Origin: Williamsia muralis
Lineage (GTDB): Bacteria; Actinomycetota; Actinomycetes; Mycobacteriales; Mycobacteriaceae
Direction: 5' to 3'
Length of the DNA: 64,000 bases
NCBI RefSeq assembly: GCF_002735905.1
Contig: NZ_PEBD01000010.1
Span: 434,001-498,000 of the forward strand
Below the pieces are notes generated by a model. The model saw only the letters and a list, made by a program, of their open reading frames with translations, had not been told where the DNA came from and ran no database searches. Below are positions 44,951-54,109 of the stretch, one piece after another. Position 1 is the first letter of the stretch. The number at the start of each line of letters is the position of its first letter. Both the position numbers and the translations under genes were made by a program.

Positions 44951-46270
44951 GTGACCGCAATTTTCATCGCGGCAGTGGGCGTGCTGGCACTTCTTATCGG
45001 CGTGGCGGCCGGATGGTATCTGGGCCGCAGGCGCGCCGTCTCCGCGTTCTCCGACCTCACTCGATCGGCAACACCGGTCGAGTCCGATGTCGCCCCACTC
45101 CTGCACCCGTCGTCCGCCAGGGTTCCCCGGATGACCCGCGCCACCCTTCTCGACCTGATCATCGACGGTGGTGAGACCGGTGTTGCGGTGGTCGACGACG
45201 TCCGCGACGTCGTGTTCTTCAACGATCGCGCCAACGCCCTCGGCATGGTCCGCGACCATCTACTCGACGACGACGTGTGGGGCTACGCCCGATACACACT
45301 CGAGAGCGGCGACACCAGCAGGTTCACCTTCGTGCCGCCGCAAGGCATCGGGGCCTTTGTGTCCACCGGCCGGGGGCCGGGCCGCAAGATCCAGTCGGTC
45401 TCGTGTGTCACCGAACGGATCTCGGACGGAGACGAGCGCTACACCGTCATCTACGGCCAAGACGACTCCGAACACATGCGGGTCGAGCAGACACGCCGCG
45501 ACTTCGTGGCCAACGTCTCGCACGAACTCAAAACGCCCGTCGCCGCCATCGGACTGCTGGCCGAGGCGTTGATGGAATCGGCCGATGACCCGTACTCGGT
45601 GGAGCACTTCGGAGAGCGGGTCCGCGTCGAGGCCCTGCGCATGGGCAACATGGTTTCGGAGTTGATCGCGCTGTCGCGGTTGCAAGGCGCCGAGAAACTG
45701 CCCGACCTCGAAGACGTGGAGGTGGACGTGCTCATCGACGAGGTCATCGACCGCGCCCAGATCAACGCCGAGGCCGCCGGCATCAAACTCACCACCGACG
45801 AGGACTCCGATCTGCACGTCGACGGCGACCACACCCTGTTGCTCACCGCCCTGAACAATCTCGTGGCCAACGCAATCGCCTACTCGCCCAGCGGTACCGC
45901 GGTGTCGGTGAGCAGGCGTGTGGTGACCATCGACAACCGCCAGATGGTGGCCATCGCCGTCACCGACCGCGGCATCGGGATCGCCCCGCAACACCAGCAG
46001 CGGGTGTTCGAACGCTTCTTCCGGGTCGACAAGGCGAGGTCACGAGCCACCGGGGGCACAGGCCTGGGACTGGCCATCGTCAAACACGTTGCGGTGAACC
46101 ACGGCGGATCCATCGACCTGTGGAGCAAACCCGGCACCGGATCCACCTTCACCCTCACCATCCCGCTGGCGACACGCACCACCTCGCGAGCCCCCGAATT
46201 GTCCACTGCCACAAGCGCAGAACCGACCACGCAGACCGTGGTCACCGAAGAGAGAGAACTGAGCCGTTGA
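44951..46270 (+). CDS. senX3: Sensor histidine kinase SenX3
   Basis: 439 residues from GTG 44951. One N-terminal membrane helix (2-24), a PAS-like region (about 65-170), HisKA with the phospho-acceptor His191 in NVSHELKTPVAAI, and an ATPase domain (N box about 290, GIGIAPQHQQRVFERFFRVDKARS, GTGLGLAIVKH). Senses phosphate limitation with RegX3 and the Pst system in mycobacteria. A Thr/Ser-rich tail follows. The stop overlaps the regX3 TTG by four bases. Confidence 0.95.
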   Translation: MTAIFIAAVGVLALLIGVAAGWYLGRRRAVSAFSDLTRSATPVESDVAPLLHPSSARVPRMTRATLLDLIIDGGETGVAVVDDVRDVVFFNDRANALGMVRDHLLDDDVWGYARYTLESGDTSRFTFVPPQGIGAFVSTGRGPGRKIQSVSCVTERISDGDERYTVIYGQDDSEHMRVEQTRRDFVANVSHELKTPVAAIGLLAEALMESADDPYSVEHFGERVRVEALRMGNMVSELIALSRLQGAEKLPDLEDVEVDVLIDEVIDRAQINAEAAGIKLTTDEDSDLHVDGDHTLLLTALNNLVANAIAYSPSGTAVSVSRRVVTIDNRQMVAIAVTDRGIGIAPQHQQRVFERFFRVDKARSRATGGTGLGLAIVKHVAVNHGGSIDLWSKPGTGSTFTLTIPLATRTTSRAPELSTATSAEPTTQTVVTEERELSR

Positions 46271-46956
46271 CACATGTGCTGATCGTCGAGGACGAGGAGT
46301 CCTTGGCCGACCCGCTTGCGTTCCTGCTTCGTAAGGAGGGATTCGAGGCCACCATCGTCACCGACGGCAACTCCGCGTTGCCCGTCTTCGAACGCGTCGG
46401 TCCCGACATCGTCCTCCTGGACCTCATGCTGCCGGGTGCCTCGGGTACCGAGGTGTGCAAGGCGATCCGCGCCAAGTCGTCGGTGCCGGTGATCATGGTG
46501 ACTGCCCGCGACAGCGAGATCGACAAGGTTGTCGGGCTCGAGTTGGGCGCCGATGACTATGTGACCAAACCTTATTCGGCCCGTGAGCTGATCGCGCGGA
46601 TCAGGGCGGTCCTGCGCCGCGGTGGCGATTCGGCCGAGACCGACGACCTCGACGGCGGACTCATCGAGGCCGGCCCGGTCTCGATGGACGTCGAACGCCA
46701 TACGGTCTCGGCCAGTGGGCAGTCGGTGACGTTGCCGCTCAAGGAGTTCGACCTGCTCGAGTATCTGCTCCGCAATGCCGGACGGGTGCTCACCCGCGGA
46801 CAGCTCATCGACCGGGTGTGGGGCGCCGACTACGTCGGCGACACCAAGACCCTCGACGTCCACGTCAAGCGGCTGCGGTCGAAGATCGAATCCGACCCTG
46901 GCAATCCGAAACACCTTGTGACGGTGCGCGGTCTGGGCTACAAGTTCGAGCCCTGA
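46267..46956 (+). CDS. regX3: Response regulator RegX3
   Basis: 229 residues from TTG 46267, which overlaps the senX3 stop (TTGA). Receiver domain with Asp52 (LLDLMLPG) and the conserved Thr/Lys (MVTARDS, YVTKPYSAREL), then an OmpR winged helix (LKEFDLLEYLL, GADYVGDTKTLDVHVKRLRSKIE). The C-terminus follows mycobacterial RegX3 closely. Unlike M. tuberculosis there is no gap or MIRU repeat between senX3 and regX3. Confidence 0.96.
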   Translation: MTHVLIVEDEESLADPLAFLLRKEGFEATIVTDGNSALPVFERVGPDIVLLDLMLPGASGTEVCKAIRAKSSVPVIMVTARDSEIDKVVGLELGADDYVTKPYSARELIARIRAVLRRGGDSAETDDLDGGLIEAGPVSMDVERHTVSASGQSVTLPLKEFDLLEYLLRNAGRVLTRGQLIDRVWGADYVGDTKTLDVHVKRLRSKIESDPGNPKHLVTVRGLGYKFEP

Positions 46957-46960
46957 GTTC

Positions 46961-47866
46961 TCAGGTGACGTCCGGCAGACCGGGGTCGGCGATGTCTTCG
47001 GCCTCGGGATGCTGGGCGTACTTGCGGTCGCCCTCTTGACGCTGGGTGGCCTTCGCCGTGGCCGGGTGCACCGCGACCAGGCCCAGCGCGCTGCGGCGAC
47101 GGCAGACGGTGGCCAACTCGTCGTAGGCCGGTTTGCCGATCAGCGCGATCAGCTCGGGTCCATACGATTGCCACACCTGCTTCTCGCCGATGTGCGCGTC
47201 CGGCGACCCCGAGCAGTACCACTTCAGGTCGGCGCCACCTGAACCCCAGCCCCTGCGGTCGAACTCGGTGATCGTGGTCTTGAGCACCTGTTCACCATCG
47301 GGGCGTTCCACCCACTGCTCCTCCCGGCGAACCGGGAGTTGCCAGCAGACCTCCGGCTTGACCTCAAGCGGTTCGATGCCCTTGCGCAGTGCCATCGAGT
47401 GCAGGGCGCAACCCTGCCCACCGGCGAACCCCGGCCGGTTCAGGAATATGCAGGCGCCCTTGTACTTGCGCGTCTTGATGGCGGGCTCGTCGTCCAGCTC
47501 ATCCTCTTCGAGGTAGCCGCGTTTGCCCAACGGGTCCTTACCTGAACCCTTTTCGTAGAACTGCCAGTCGTCGGGCGTCAGCATGGCCGCTGCCTTGGCA
47601 AGGTTCTTGCGGTCGCCCTTGTCGGACAGATAGGCGCCGTGGCTGCAACACCCATCGCTCTCGCGGCCCTCGATGATGCCCTGGCACGCCGGCGTACCGA
47701 AGACGCATGTCCAATGCGACAACAACCAGGTGAGGTCGGCGTTGATGATGCGTTCGGGGTCGGCTGGGTCTGCGAATTCGTACCATTCCCTCGGAAAGTC
47801 CAACGGGACCTCGGGGGTGGGCACCATTTTGGAGGCTGGCTGCACAGGTATCAACGGTAGACGCAC
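46961..47866 (-). CDS. Cys-rich conserved protein (Rv0495c-like)
   Basis: 301 residues from GTG 47866; the frame is open 16 codons further. Several Cys and His are arranged like a metal- or Fe-S-binding protein of the YkgJ/DUF3109 kind: [44 protein letters not shown] and a Cys in [10 protein letters not shown]. The biochemical role is unknown to me. It diverges from ppx with only 13 bases between start codons and ends four bases after regX3. Confidence 0.7.
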   Translation of the reverse strand: MRLPLIPVQPASKMVPTPEVPLDFPREWYEFADPADPERIINADLTWLLSHWTCVFGTPACQGIIEGRESDGCCSHGAYLSDKGDRKNLAKAAAMLTPDDWQFYEKGSGKDPLGKRGYLEEDELDDEPAIKTRKYKGACIFLNRPGFAGGQGCALHSMALRKGIEPLEVKPEVCWQLPVRREEQWVERPDGEQVLKTTITEFDRRGWGSGGADLKWYCSGSPDAHIGEKQVWQSYGPELIALIGKPAYDELATVCRRRSALGLVAVHPATAKATQRQEGDRKYAQHPEAEDIADPGLPDVT

Positions 47867-47879
47867 TAGGTTGTAAGCC

Positions 47880-48836
47880 GTGCGTTTAGGAGTCCTCGAT
47901 GTCGGCAGCAACACTGTCCACCTGTTGGTGGTCGATGCTCACCGTGGCGGTCACCCGACCCCGATGAGCTCGACCAAGTCCACTCTGCGGCTCGCCGAGC
48001 AGATCGACACCGACGGGCGGCTGTCCGATCCCGGTGCAGACAGCCTGGTGGAGGCCGTCGACGAGTTCACCAAGATCGCGTACACCTCTGGCTGCAAACA
48101 GGTGATGGCATTCGCGACCTCGGCTGTCCGTGATGCCACGAACTGCGATGACGTACTCAACCGGGTCGCCGACGAGACCGGTGTGCGGGTGGTGGTGCTC
48201 TCCGGCGTCGACGAAGCACGACTGACGTCGCTGGCGGTGCGCCGCTGGTACGGGTGGGGTTCAGGCCGCATCGTCGCCCTCGACATCGGCGGCGGGTCGC
48301 TCGAGTTGTCCAACGGCGTCGACGAGGAACCCGACGTCGCGTTGTCGTTGCCGCTGGGCGCCGGCCGGCTGACCCGCGAGTGGTTGTCGGACGATCCGCC
48401 CGTCCGCCGCAAGGTCGCGGTGCTGCGTGACTGGCTCGACGCCGAACTGGCGCCGGCGGCCAAAGAGCTCCTCGCTGCGGGCACCCCCGACCTCGCCGTC
48501 GGCAGTTCCAAGACGTTCCGCTCGCTGGCGCGACTCACCGGAGCGGCGCCTTCCAGCGCTGGACCCCGGGTGAAGAGGACACTGACCAGCAATGGTCTGC
48601 GGCAGTTGATCGCCTTCATCTCCAGGATGACCACGGCGGACCGGGCCGAGCTGGAGGGAGTGAGTGTGAACCGCGCGGGACAGCTCGTGGCAGGCGCACT
48701 GGTGGCCGAGGCGAGCATGCGAGCACTGTCGATCGATACTTTGGAGATATGCCCGTGGGCCCTGCGCGAAGGTGTCATTCTGCGCAGACTGGACCTCGAG
48801 TCCAGCGATACCGAGTTGCCGGCCGGCGAACGCTAA
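47880..48836 (+). CDS. ppx: Exopolyphosphatase / Ppx-GppA family phosphatase
   Basis: 318 residues, GTG start. Ppx/GppA (ASKHA fold): [41 protein letters not shown] and [12 protein letters not shown]. Mycobacterial homologues (Rv0496) hydrolyse short polyphosphate or ADP/ATP. The N-terminus begins at the first residue of the fold, so the transcript is probably leaderless. Closest neighbours are the Rv0497-like membrane protein (17 bp downstream) and SenX3-RegX3. Confidence 0.9.
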   Translation: MRLGVLDVGSNTVHLLVVDAHRGGHPTPMSSTKSTLRLAEQIDTDGRLSDPGADSLVEAVDEFTKIAYTSGCKQVMAFATSAVRDATNCDDVLNRVADETGVRVVVLSGVDEARLTSLAVRRWYGWGSGRIVALDIGGGSLELSNGVDEEPDVALSLPLGAGRLTREWLSDDPPVRRKVAVLRDWLDAELAPAAKELLAAGTPDLAVGSSKTFRSLARLTGAAPSSAGPRVKRTLTSNGLRQLIAFISRMTTADRAELEGVSVNRAGQLVAGALVAEASMRALSIDTLEICPWALREGVILRRLDLESSDTELPAGER

Positions 48837-48853
48837 GGATGGTGAACTAACTC

Positions 48854-50440
48854 ATGGCCAGAGGATCCGATCCCGATTCACGCCCCATCTCGGTTGCCGA
48901 GTTGTTGGCGCGGGCCAAGGAGCAGGACGCGGAGAACGCGGCAACCGGGTCTCAACCTGCAGCCACCCCGCCGACCGGCCGTCGCCACCGTGGAGGCAAG
49001 GGCGCGGTGTCGGTTGCCGAACTCACGGGCGAGATCCCTCGGGTGAACGATTCTTCCCCTCCGCCCAGCCGAGTTGACAACCCTGTCCCGCCACCCACCC
49101 GGGACTTCAATTCGGCAGACGTGTCCAAACGCGCGCAGGACACCGACGATGCCGCCGCACCGACGCCGGGCGAGCCCGAACGTCCTGCTCTGTCGCGCCC
49201 CCGTGATGTCGAGGCGCCGGCGGATGAGCAGCGGGCCGATGAATCCCCGGAAGGGTCGAACACCGAGTCGGCGACAAGCGGCGACGAGACCGCAGCCATG
49301 CCGGCGTCCGACCGTGGCGAGCGCGAGGAGTCGCAGACCGCGTCAGAAGAGGCCCAGCAGTCCGACGAGGAGACCACCGGAGTCATCGCATCGGTCCAGG
49401 CGTATTCGCAGGTCGACGACAACGACCCCGACCGCACCAGGGAAGACGGTCAGCACGACTTCCGTACCGCCGCCGAGCGCGAGGCCGACTTCCAGCGGTA
49501 CCGCAACTTCGAGGACGTCGACGATTCCCCTGCCGCCCCCAAGCCGGCCAAACGCAAACGCGGTCTGTTCGGCTTCGGACGCAAGGCGGACGAACCGGCA
49601 CCTGCGCCGTCGGAGCCTGAGCGGTCCGACGACAACGCCGGTGGCAACACCGACCACCAGGTCACCCAGCTCATTCCGACCGTCGATGACTCCGGCCACC
49701 CGCCGGCCAAGCCCGACGTGTCCACCCGATCGATGCCGACAGCGGACGGATCGAATCAGGCCGAGCCGGAACAGACCGCCCCGCAACCTGCCACTTCGCA
49801 GCCTGCCACCACGGCAACGTCGGGCGCAGCCGCGGGTCGTTACCTCCGGTTCGATGTCGATGACGACGAACAGACGCAGGTGTCAGGTCCAGATCTGACC
49901 AAACGCGATGTGCAGCAACCTGATCCGCGAGAGGTCGACCTCACGGGCACCGACCCGGTGGCGTCCGGCATGCCGTCGGGCCTGCGTGAGGTCGGGGCCA
50001 CGGAGGAACACGGACCGCTGATCCATCCGCAGGTGCACCCGAGTGCCGAAGAAACCGAGGCCGTCAAGGCGCGGCTCACCGGATCCTCTACCGACACACA
50101 GGCCGGCGGGACGGACGCTCGATCGACCCACGACGACAGCAGCGCTCAGACCGCCGACAGTGAATCGCGACACTCGCCGACCGTGCAGTGGCTGATCCTG
50201 ATCGGTCAGGTCCTCGCCGGATTGGCAGTCGGCGTCGCCCTCTTCTGGGGCTTCACCGAACTATGGCGCTGGAACGTGTATTTCGCGCTCGTCCTCGCCG
50301 TCGCGGTCATCTTCGGCATGGTCACCCTGGTCCATGTCGTCCGTCGCAGCCAGGACCTGATCAGTACACTATTGGCGTTGGGGGTCGGTCTCCTGGTGAC
50401 CATCGGCCCGTTGGTTCTCTTGCTCGTCGCCGGAGACTGA
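48854..50440 (+). CDS. Membrane protein with long disordered head (Rv0497-like)
   Basis: 528 residues. About 430 residues of Glu/Ser/Pro/Asp-rich disordered cytoplasmic sequence, then three membrane helices (about 443-465, 470-490, 500-525). Two short motifs stand out near the N-terminus: ISVAELLARA (12-21) and VSVAELTGEIP (52-62). Such SVAEL motifs recur in actinobacterial envelope proteins. The M. tuberculosis protein I recall is about 310 residues, so the linker is expanded. Function unknown. In line with ppx upstream and an epimerase-like gene downstream. Confidence 0.75.
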   Translation: MARGSDPDSRPISVAELLARAKEQDAENAATGSQPAATPPTGRRHRGGKGAVSVAELTGEIPRVNDSSPPPSRVDNPVPPPTRDFNSADVSKRAQDTDDAAAPTPGEPERPALSRPRDVEAPADEQRADESPEGSNTESATSGDETAAMPASDRGEREESQTASEEAQQSDEETTGVIASVQAYSQVDDNDPDRTREDGQHDFRTAAEREADFQRYRNFEDVDDSPAAPKPAKRKRGLFGFGRKADEPAPAPSEPERSDDNAGGNTDHQVTQLIPTVDDSGHPPAKPDVSTRSMPTADGSNQAEPEQTAPQPATSQPATTATSGAAAGRYLRFDVDDDEQTQVSGPDLTKRDVQQPDPREVDLTGTDPVASGMPSGLREVGATEEHGPLIHPQVHPSAEETEAVKARLTGSSTDTQAGGTDARSTHDDSSAQTADSESRHSPTVQWLILIGQVLAGLAVGVALFWGFTELWRWNVYFALVLAVAVIFGMVTLVHVVRRSQDLISTLLALGVGLLVTIGPLVLLLVAGD

Positions 50441-50460
50441 GAGTGCCCGAGGAGATCGCC

Positions 50461-51339
50461 GTGTCCGCGCAGGGTTCTCCGAAAGAGTCGATGAGAGAAG
50501 ACATCGCGATCGGTCTGTCGACCGCGTCCGTGTATCCGCAGAACACCGAAGCCGCTTTCCAGTACGCCAACGATCTCGGATACGACGGCATCGAGCTGAT
50601 GGTGTGGGCCGAACCGGTCAGCCAGGACATCGACAGGGTCGCGTTCCTGTCCGACCGCTACCACCTGCCGGTGTTGTCGGTGCATGCACCGTGTCTGCTG
50701 ATCTCGCAACGGGTCTGGGGTCGCGACCCCGCCGCCAAGCTGGCGCGGTCGGTGGCAGCGGCCGAGGATCTCGGAGCCGGAACCGTGGTGGTGCATCCGC
50801 CGTTCCGGTGGCAGCGAAAGTACGCGGGTGGTTTTCGCGACCTGATCGACGCGCTCGAGGACGACTCGGGGGTCGACATCGCGGTGGAGAACATGTTCCC
50901 TGTCCGCACCGACAGGTTCTTCGGCAAGTACGAGGAGGCCGCCGGGCGGATGCGAAGGCGCGGTGGGGGACCGGGCGCGGCGGTCTCTGCCTTCGCGACG
51001 TCGATCGATCCCACCGATGACGGTTTCGCGCACTACACACTCGACCTCTCCCATGCCGCGACCGCGGGCGCGGATGCGATCGAGATGCTCGACCGGATGG
51101 GCGGTGGCCTACGTCACCTGCACCTGACCGATGGTTCGGGGGCGGCCGTGGACGAACACCTGGTCCCCGGCGACGGTTCGCAACCCTGTGTGCAAGTGTG
51201 TAAAAGTCTGGCCGCCGGGGACTTCTCCGGATCGGCCATTCTGGAGGTCACCACGAGTTCGGTGAACACCAAGGCCGAGCGTCGTGAGATCCTTTCCCGC
51301 TCACTGGATTTCGCGAGAACGCACCTCGAGAGGCCGTAG
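50461..51339 (+). CDS. TIM-barrel sugar phosphate isomerase/epimerase-like protein (Rv0498-like)
   Basis: 292 residues from GTG 50461, with GAGGAG 6 bases upstream; ATG 50491 (MREDIAIGLST) is an alternative. A xylose isomerase-like TIM barrel (AP endonuclease 2 superfamily): GLSTASVYPQ, LGYDGIELMVW, SVHAPCLLIS, VVVHPPFRWQ, AVENMFP, YTLDLSHAATAG, HLHLTDGSG. Metal-binding Glu/Asp/His in these strands suggest an isomerase or epimerase; the substrate is unknown. Confidence 0.82.
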   Translation: MSAQGSPKESMREDIAIGLSTASVYPQNTEAAFQYANDLGYDGIELMVWAEPVSQDIDRVAFLSDRYHLPVLSVHAPCLLISQRVWGRDPAAKLARSVAAAEDLGAGTVVVHPPFRWQRKYAGGFRDLIDALEDDSGVDIAVENMFPVRTDRFFGKYEEAAGRMRRRGGGPGAAVSAFATSIDPTDDGFAHYTLDLSHAATAGADAIEMLDRMGGGLRHLHLTDGSGAAVDEHLVPGDGSQPCVQVCKSLAAGDFSGSAILEVTTSSVNTKAERREILSRSLDFARTHLERP

Positions 51340-51421
51340 CCGACCCATCCGGGCCGCCACCGAATCTTCCGATGGCCGTGGCCGGGATGAATGTAGAACC
51401 GTTGAAGGAGTACTGAGCACT

Positions 51422-52270
51422 GTGTCCGAGCCCAGCCTTGCCCGCCTGAACATCCTGCAAGAGATCACCGCTCCCAGCGGTGACCGAGTCGAGTACTCGG
51501 CCCAGATCGACCCCGTCTTCACCATCGGGCCCAAGGTGCACGGCGGCACACTGCAGATGCTCAGCGCCAATGCGGCCCTCGCCGGCTTCCGGGCCACCGC
51601 GCCGGCCGACAAGCCCGCATCCGACGATCTCGCCGCGATGGCCATCTCCACCAACTACCTCGGCGCACCCGACCCGGCCGAGATCACGTTGCACGTCTGG
51701 GTGCGCAAACGCGGCCGCCGGGTGTCGCTGGTCGACGTCGAGATCCATCAGAACGGCCGCAATCTCGTCCACTCGACCGTGACGGTCGGGACACCCGATG
51801 TGGACAACCACTACTCGGCCCCCACCCCGCTCTCCGCGGTTCCGGCCTCACCGACCGAAGACGTCATCTGGGTCGAGAAGAGCCCGGTCGGCGAGGTCAT
51901 GCACCTGTCCGCAGTGCTCGACATCGCCATCGAGGAGCGATCGCTCGCCTTCACCCGCGGGGAGAAGGCCGACCCGGTGTTCCGGATGTGGGCACGGCCC
52001 AAGGAGGCCGACCCCGACGCCCTGTTCGCGATCCTCTGCGGCGACCTGAGTGCGCCGGTTGTGATGAACCTGAATCTGTTCGGCTGGGCACCCACCATGC
52101 AGTTGACGACATATCTGCGACGTCGGCCCGCGCCCGGATGGCTGCGTATCCAGGCCTCGAGCACCGAGGTCGGGCACGGCTGGTTCGAAGAGGACCACGT
52201 GGTCGTCGACTCCACGGGCCAGGTTGTCGTCCAATCGCGGCAACTCGCGATGATCCCGGCCGCGGGCTGA
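51422..52270 (+). CDS. Acyl-CoA thioesterase-like double-hotdog protein (Rv0499-like)
   Basis: 282 residues from GTG 51422, with AAGGAG 12 bases upstream. Two hotdog repeats: GPKVHGGTLQMLSANAAL in the first and a second around residues 160-275 (GWFEEDHVVVDSTGQVVVQSRQLAMIP at the end). The layout of TesB-like acyl-CoA thioesterases. Substrate unknown. An 82-bp gap separates it from the upstream gene. Confidence 0.75.
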   Translation: MSEPSLARLNILQEITAPSGDRVEYSAQIDPVFTIGPKVHGGTLQMLSANAALAGFRATAPADKPASDDLAAMAISTNYLGAPDPAEITLHVWVRKRGRRVSLVDVEIHQNGRNLVHSTVTVGTPDVDNHYSAPTPLSAVPASPTEDVIWVEKSPVGEVMHLSAVLDIAIEERSLAFTRGEKADPVFRMWARPKEADPDALFAILCGDLSAPVVMNLNLFGWAPTMQLTTYLRRRPAPGWLRIQASSTEVGHGWFEEDHVVVDSTGQVVVQSRQLAMIPAAG

Positions 52271-52304
52271 CGACCACCCGGCAGCGATCCGGTCCATCGA
52301 CAGG

Positions 52305-52325
52305 CGGGGGTCGTCCGCACCCCCG
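52305..52325. terminator. Short GC stem-loop after the thioesterase gene
   Basis: CGGGGGT (52305-52311) pairs with ACCCCCG (52319-52325) around a 7-base loop. No T-run. It may end the upstream transcript before proC. Confidence 0.5.
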
Positions 52326-52400
52326 ACGATCTCTGCGATCTGCGGCGAAAAAATCAGCCCTGGTGGACTCGCCAGAACACACCCACATCAGCGTGAGAAA

Positions 52401-53246
52401 GTGAGCAGCATGACTCAGCGAATCGCAATCATCGGCGGCGGCAAGATCGGTGAGGCGCTGCTGGCCGGCTTGATCAAGACCGGCAAGCCGACCAAGGATC
52501 TGGTCGTGGCGGAGAAGTCGGCGCGCCGGGCCAAAGAGATCACCGAGGACTACGGGGTGCGCGTCACCGACATCCCCGACGCTGTCGAGGGCGCCAACAT
52601 CGTTGTCCTCGCAATCAAGCCGGGTGATGTCGACGCCGTCCTGTCGATCATCGCCGACGTCGAGGATGTCGGTGAGGCCGAGCGGCTCACCGTCACTCTC
52701 GTCGGCGGATTGCCGATGCTGAAGTACGAGAACGCTCTGCCTGCCGGCGCGCCGGTGGTGCGGGTGATGCCCAACACCCCGATGCTGGTCGGCGAGGCCA
52801 TGTGCGGGATCGCGGCGGGTCGGTACGCCACCGACGAGCACGTGGCCACCGTGGTGACGCTGCTCGAGACCGTCGGCAAGGTGGTGGTCGTCCCGGAGAG
52901 GCAGATGGATGCCATCACCGCGCTGTCCGGATCCGGGCCGGCCTACGTCTTCCTGCTCGCCGAGGCGATGATCGACGCCGGTGTGTCGATGGGGCTGACG
53001 CGGTCGATGGCCACCGAACTCGCCGCGCAGACCGTGCGCGGTGCCGGCGTACTGCTGACCGACTCGGGGGTCTCGCCGGTGGATCTGCGCGCAGCCGTGA
53101 CCTCACCGGCGGGCACCACCGCCGAGGCCCTGCGTGAACTCGAGCGCTACGGCATGCGTCATGCGGTGTCCGAGGCGATGCGGGCGAATGCGGCCAAGAG
53201 CGAGGCGACCGGCCGCGCTGTGCTGGCGAACATCGAGACGTCCTGA
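52401..53246 (+). CDS. proC: Pyrroline-5-carboxylate reductase ProC
   Basis: 281 residues from GTG 52401, or 278 from ATG 52410. Last step of proline synthesis. NAD(P)-binding IIGGGKIGEALLAGL, VLAIKPGDV, RVMPNTPMLVG and the signature region LSGSGPAYVFLLAEAMIDAGV through VTSPAGTTAEAL. Complete. Precedes the small DNA-binding gene as Rv0500 does. Confidence 0.95.
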   Translation: MSSMTQRIAIIGGGKIGEALLAGLIKTGKPTKDLVVAEKSARRAKEITEDYGVRVTDIPDAVEGANIVVLAIKPGDVDAVLSIIADVEDVGEAERLTVTLVGGLPMLKYENALPAGAPVVRVMPNTPMLVGEAMCGIAAGRYATDEHVATVVTLLETVGKVVVVPERQMDAITALSGSGPAYVFLLAEAMIDAGVSMGLTRSMATELAAQTVRGAGVLLTDSGVSPVDLRAAVTSPAGTTAEALRELERYGMRHAVSEAMRANAAKSEATGRAVLANIETS

Positions 53247-53423
53247 ATCGCCGTCAGGCGCCGCGTCGGGGCGATCTCATGCGACAAAATCGACCCAGTT
53301 ACCTACTCACGTCGCATTAACCCCACCCGCCACGCTAAGCTTCGGGGAGCACGTGCGTGTCTGGAGTCCGCCGGAGGGGAAGCCGAGCGGCCGCGACGCG
53401 TGCCCCGGAGGTATGAAAATTTC

Positions 53424-53639
53424 ATGGCATCTGCAAGCAAGTCAGGTGACAACGCCGGTGGTGGAACTCAGTTCCTGACCGTCGCGGAGGTCGCATCACT
53501 GATGCGCGTCTCGAAGATGACCGTGTACCGCCTGGTGCACAACGGAGAGTTGCCCGCGGTACGCGTGGGTCGTTCCTTCCGAGTGCACGCCAAGGCAGTC
53601 CACGATTACCTCGAAACGTCGTATTTCGACGCTGGTTAG
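53424..53639 (+). CDS. Excisionase-family (MerR-like HTH) small DNA-binding protein (Rv0500A-like)
   Basis: 71 residues from ATG 53424. A helix-turn-helix of the MerR/excisionase kind fills the protein (FLTVAEVASLMRVSKMTVYRLVHNGELPAVRVGRSFRVH). Not phage-derived by context: the neighbouring proC and bS22-like genes are conserved housekeeping genes, and this small gene is in the same place in mycobacteria. A TGAAA-a-TTTCA palindrome lies right before the start. Target unknown. Confidence 0.85.
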   Translation: MASASKSGDNAGGGTQFLTVAEVASLMRVSKMTVYRLVHNGELPAVRVGRSFRVHAKAVHDYLETSYFDAG

Positions 53640-53663
53640 GCCTCACGAGGCATTCCCGACGGG

Positions 53664-53685
53664 CCGGGCCGCCACGGTGGCCCGG
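53664..53685. terminator. GC-rich stem-loop
   Basis: CCGGGCC (53664-53670) and GGCCCGG (53679-53685) around GCCACGGT, 25 bases after the DNA-binding gene. The remainder of 53686-53864 probably carries the promoter of the small ribosomal-protein gene; a TAAGGT box lies at 53749-53754. Confidence 0.5.
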
Positions 53686-53864
53686 TCCGCGTCGGCCATT
53701 GGATCGAAGACCGCCGCGGTGGATTTCGTGACGAGTACGGTGGCGCGGTAAGGTCGGTAGTCGACCCGTTCGCCTGTGTTCTGGCGTACGACGTTATGTG
53801 AGCCAGCCTCGTTGGACGGCAAAACCTTGAAGGACCATCGGTCAGATCGTGAGGAAGTTCCCAC

Positions 53865-53966
53865 ATGGGTTCAGTGATCAAGAAGCGCCGCAAGCGCATG
53901 TCGAAGAAGAAGCACCGCAAGTTGCTGCGTCGCACCCGGGTGCAGCGCAGAAAACTCGGTAAGTGA
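53865..53966 (+). CDS. 33-residue basic ribosomal protein (bS22 / AURKAIP1-COX24 family)
   Basis: 33 codons from ATG 53865, with GAGGAA 8 bases upstream. The protein is almost entirely Lys/Arg ([19 protein letters not shown], then [10 protein letters not shown]). It matches the mycobacterial small-subunit protein bS22 (Rv0500B-like) that binds near the decoding centre. Too short for standard ORF finders. An intrinsic terminator follows 18 bases on, so it is likely a one-gene transcript. Confidence 0.92.
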
Positions 53967-53984
53967 GTTTTCTTTTTCGTTCAG

Positions 53985-54015
53985 AACCCGCCGACATCTC
54001 GGCGGGTTTTGTTTT
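53985..54015 (+). terminator. Intrinsic terminator after the bS22-like gene
   Basis: Stem AACCCGCCGA (53985-53994) with TCGGCGGGTT (53999-54008), loop CATC, then a TTTGTTTT run. A textbook rho-independent terminator. Confidence 0.9.
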
Positions 54016-54109
54016 GCCCTGATAAAGGCTTTCTCGCCGGATGTGCGCCCCGGAAAATTACTGAGCCACTGACTGGATGAAGACGGGCAAAGTTCCGTAC
54101 GCTGGGCAC

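Noticed and set aside
46240-46280. MIRU-type repeat between senX3 and regX3, as in M. tuberculosis
   Set aside because: The genes overlap by four bases; there is no room for a repeat.
53424-53639. Phage excisionase as a sign of a prophage
   Set aside because: The HTH family is shared, but the gene is a conserved chromosomal neighbour of proC and no integrase or phage gene is nearby.
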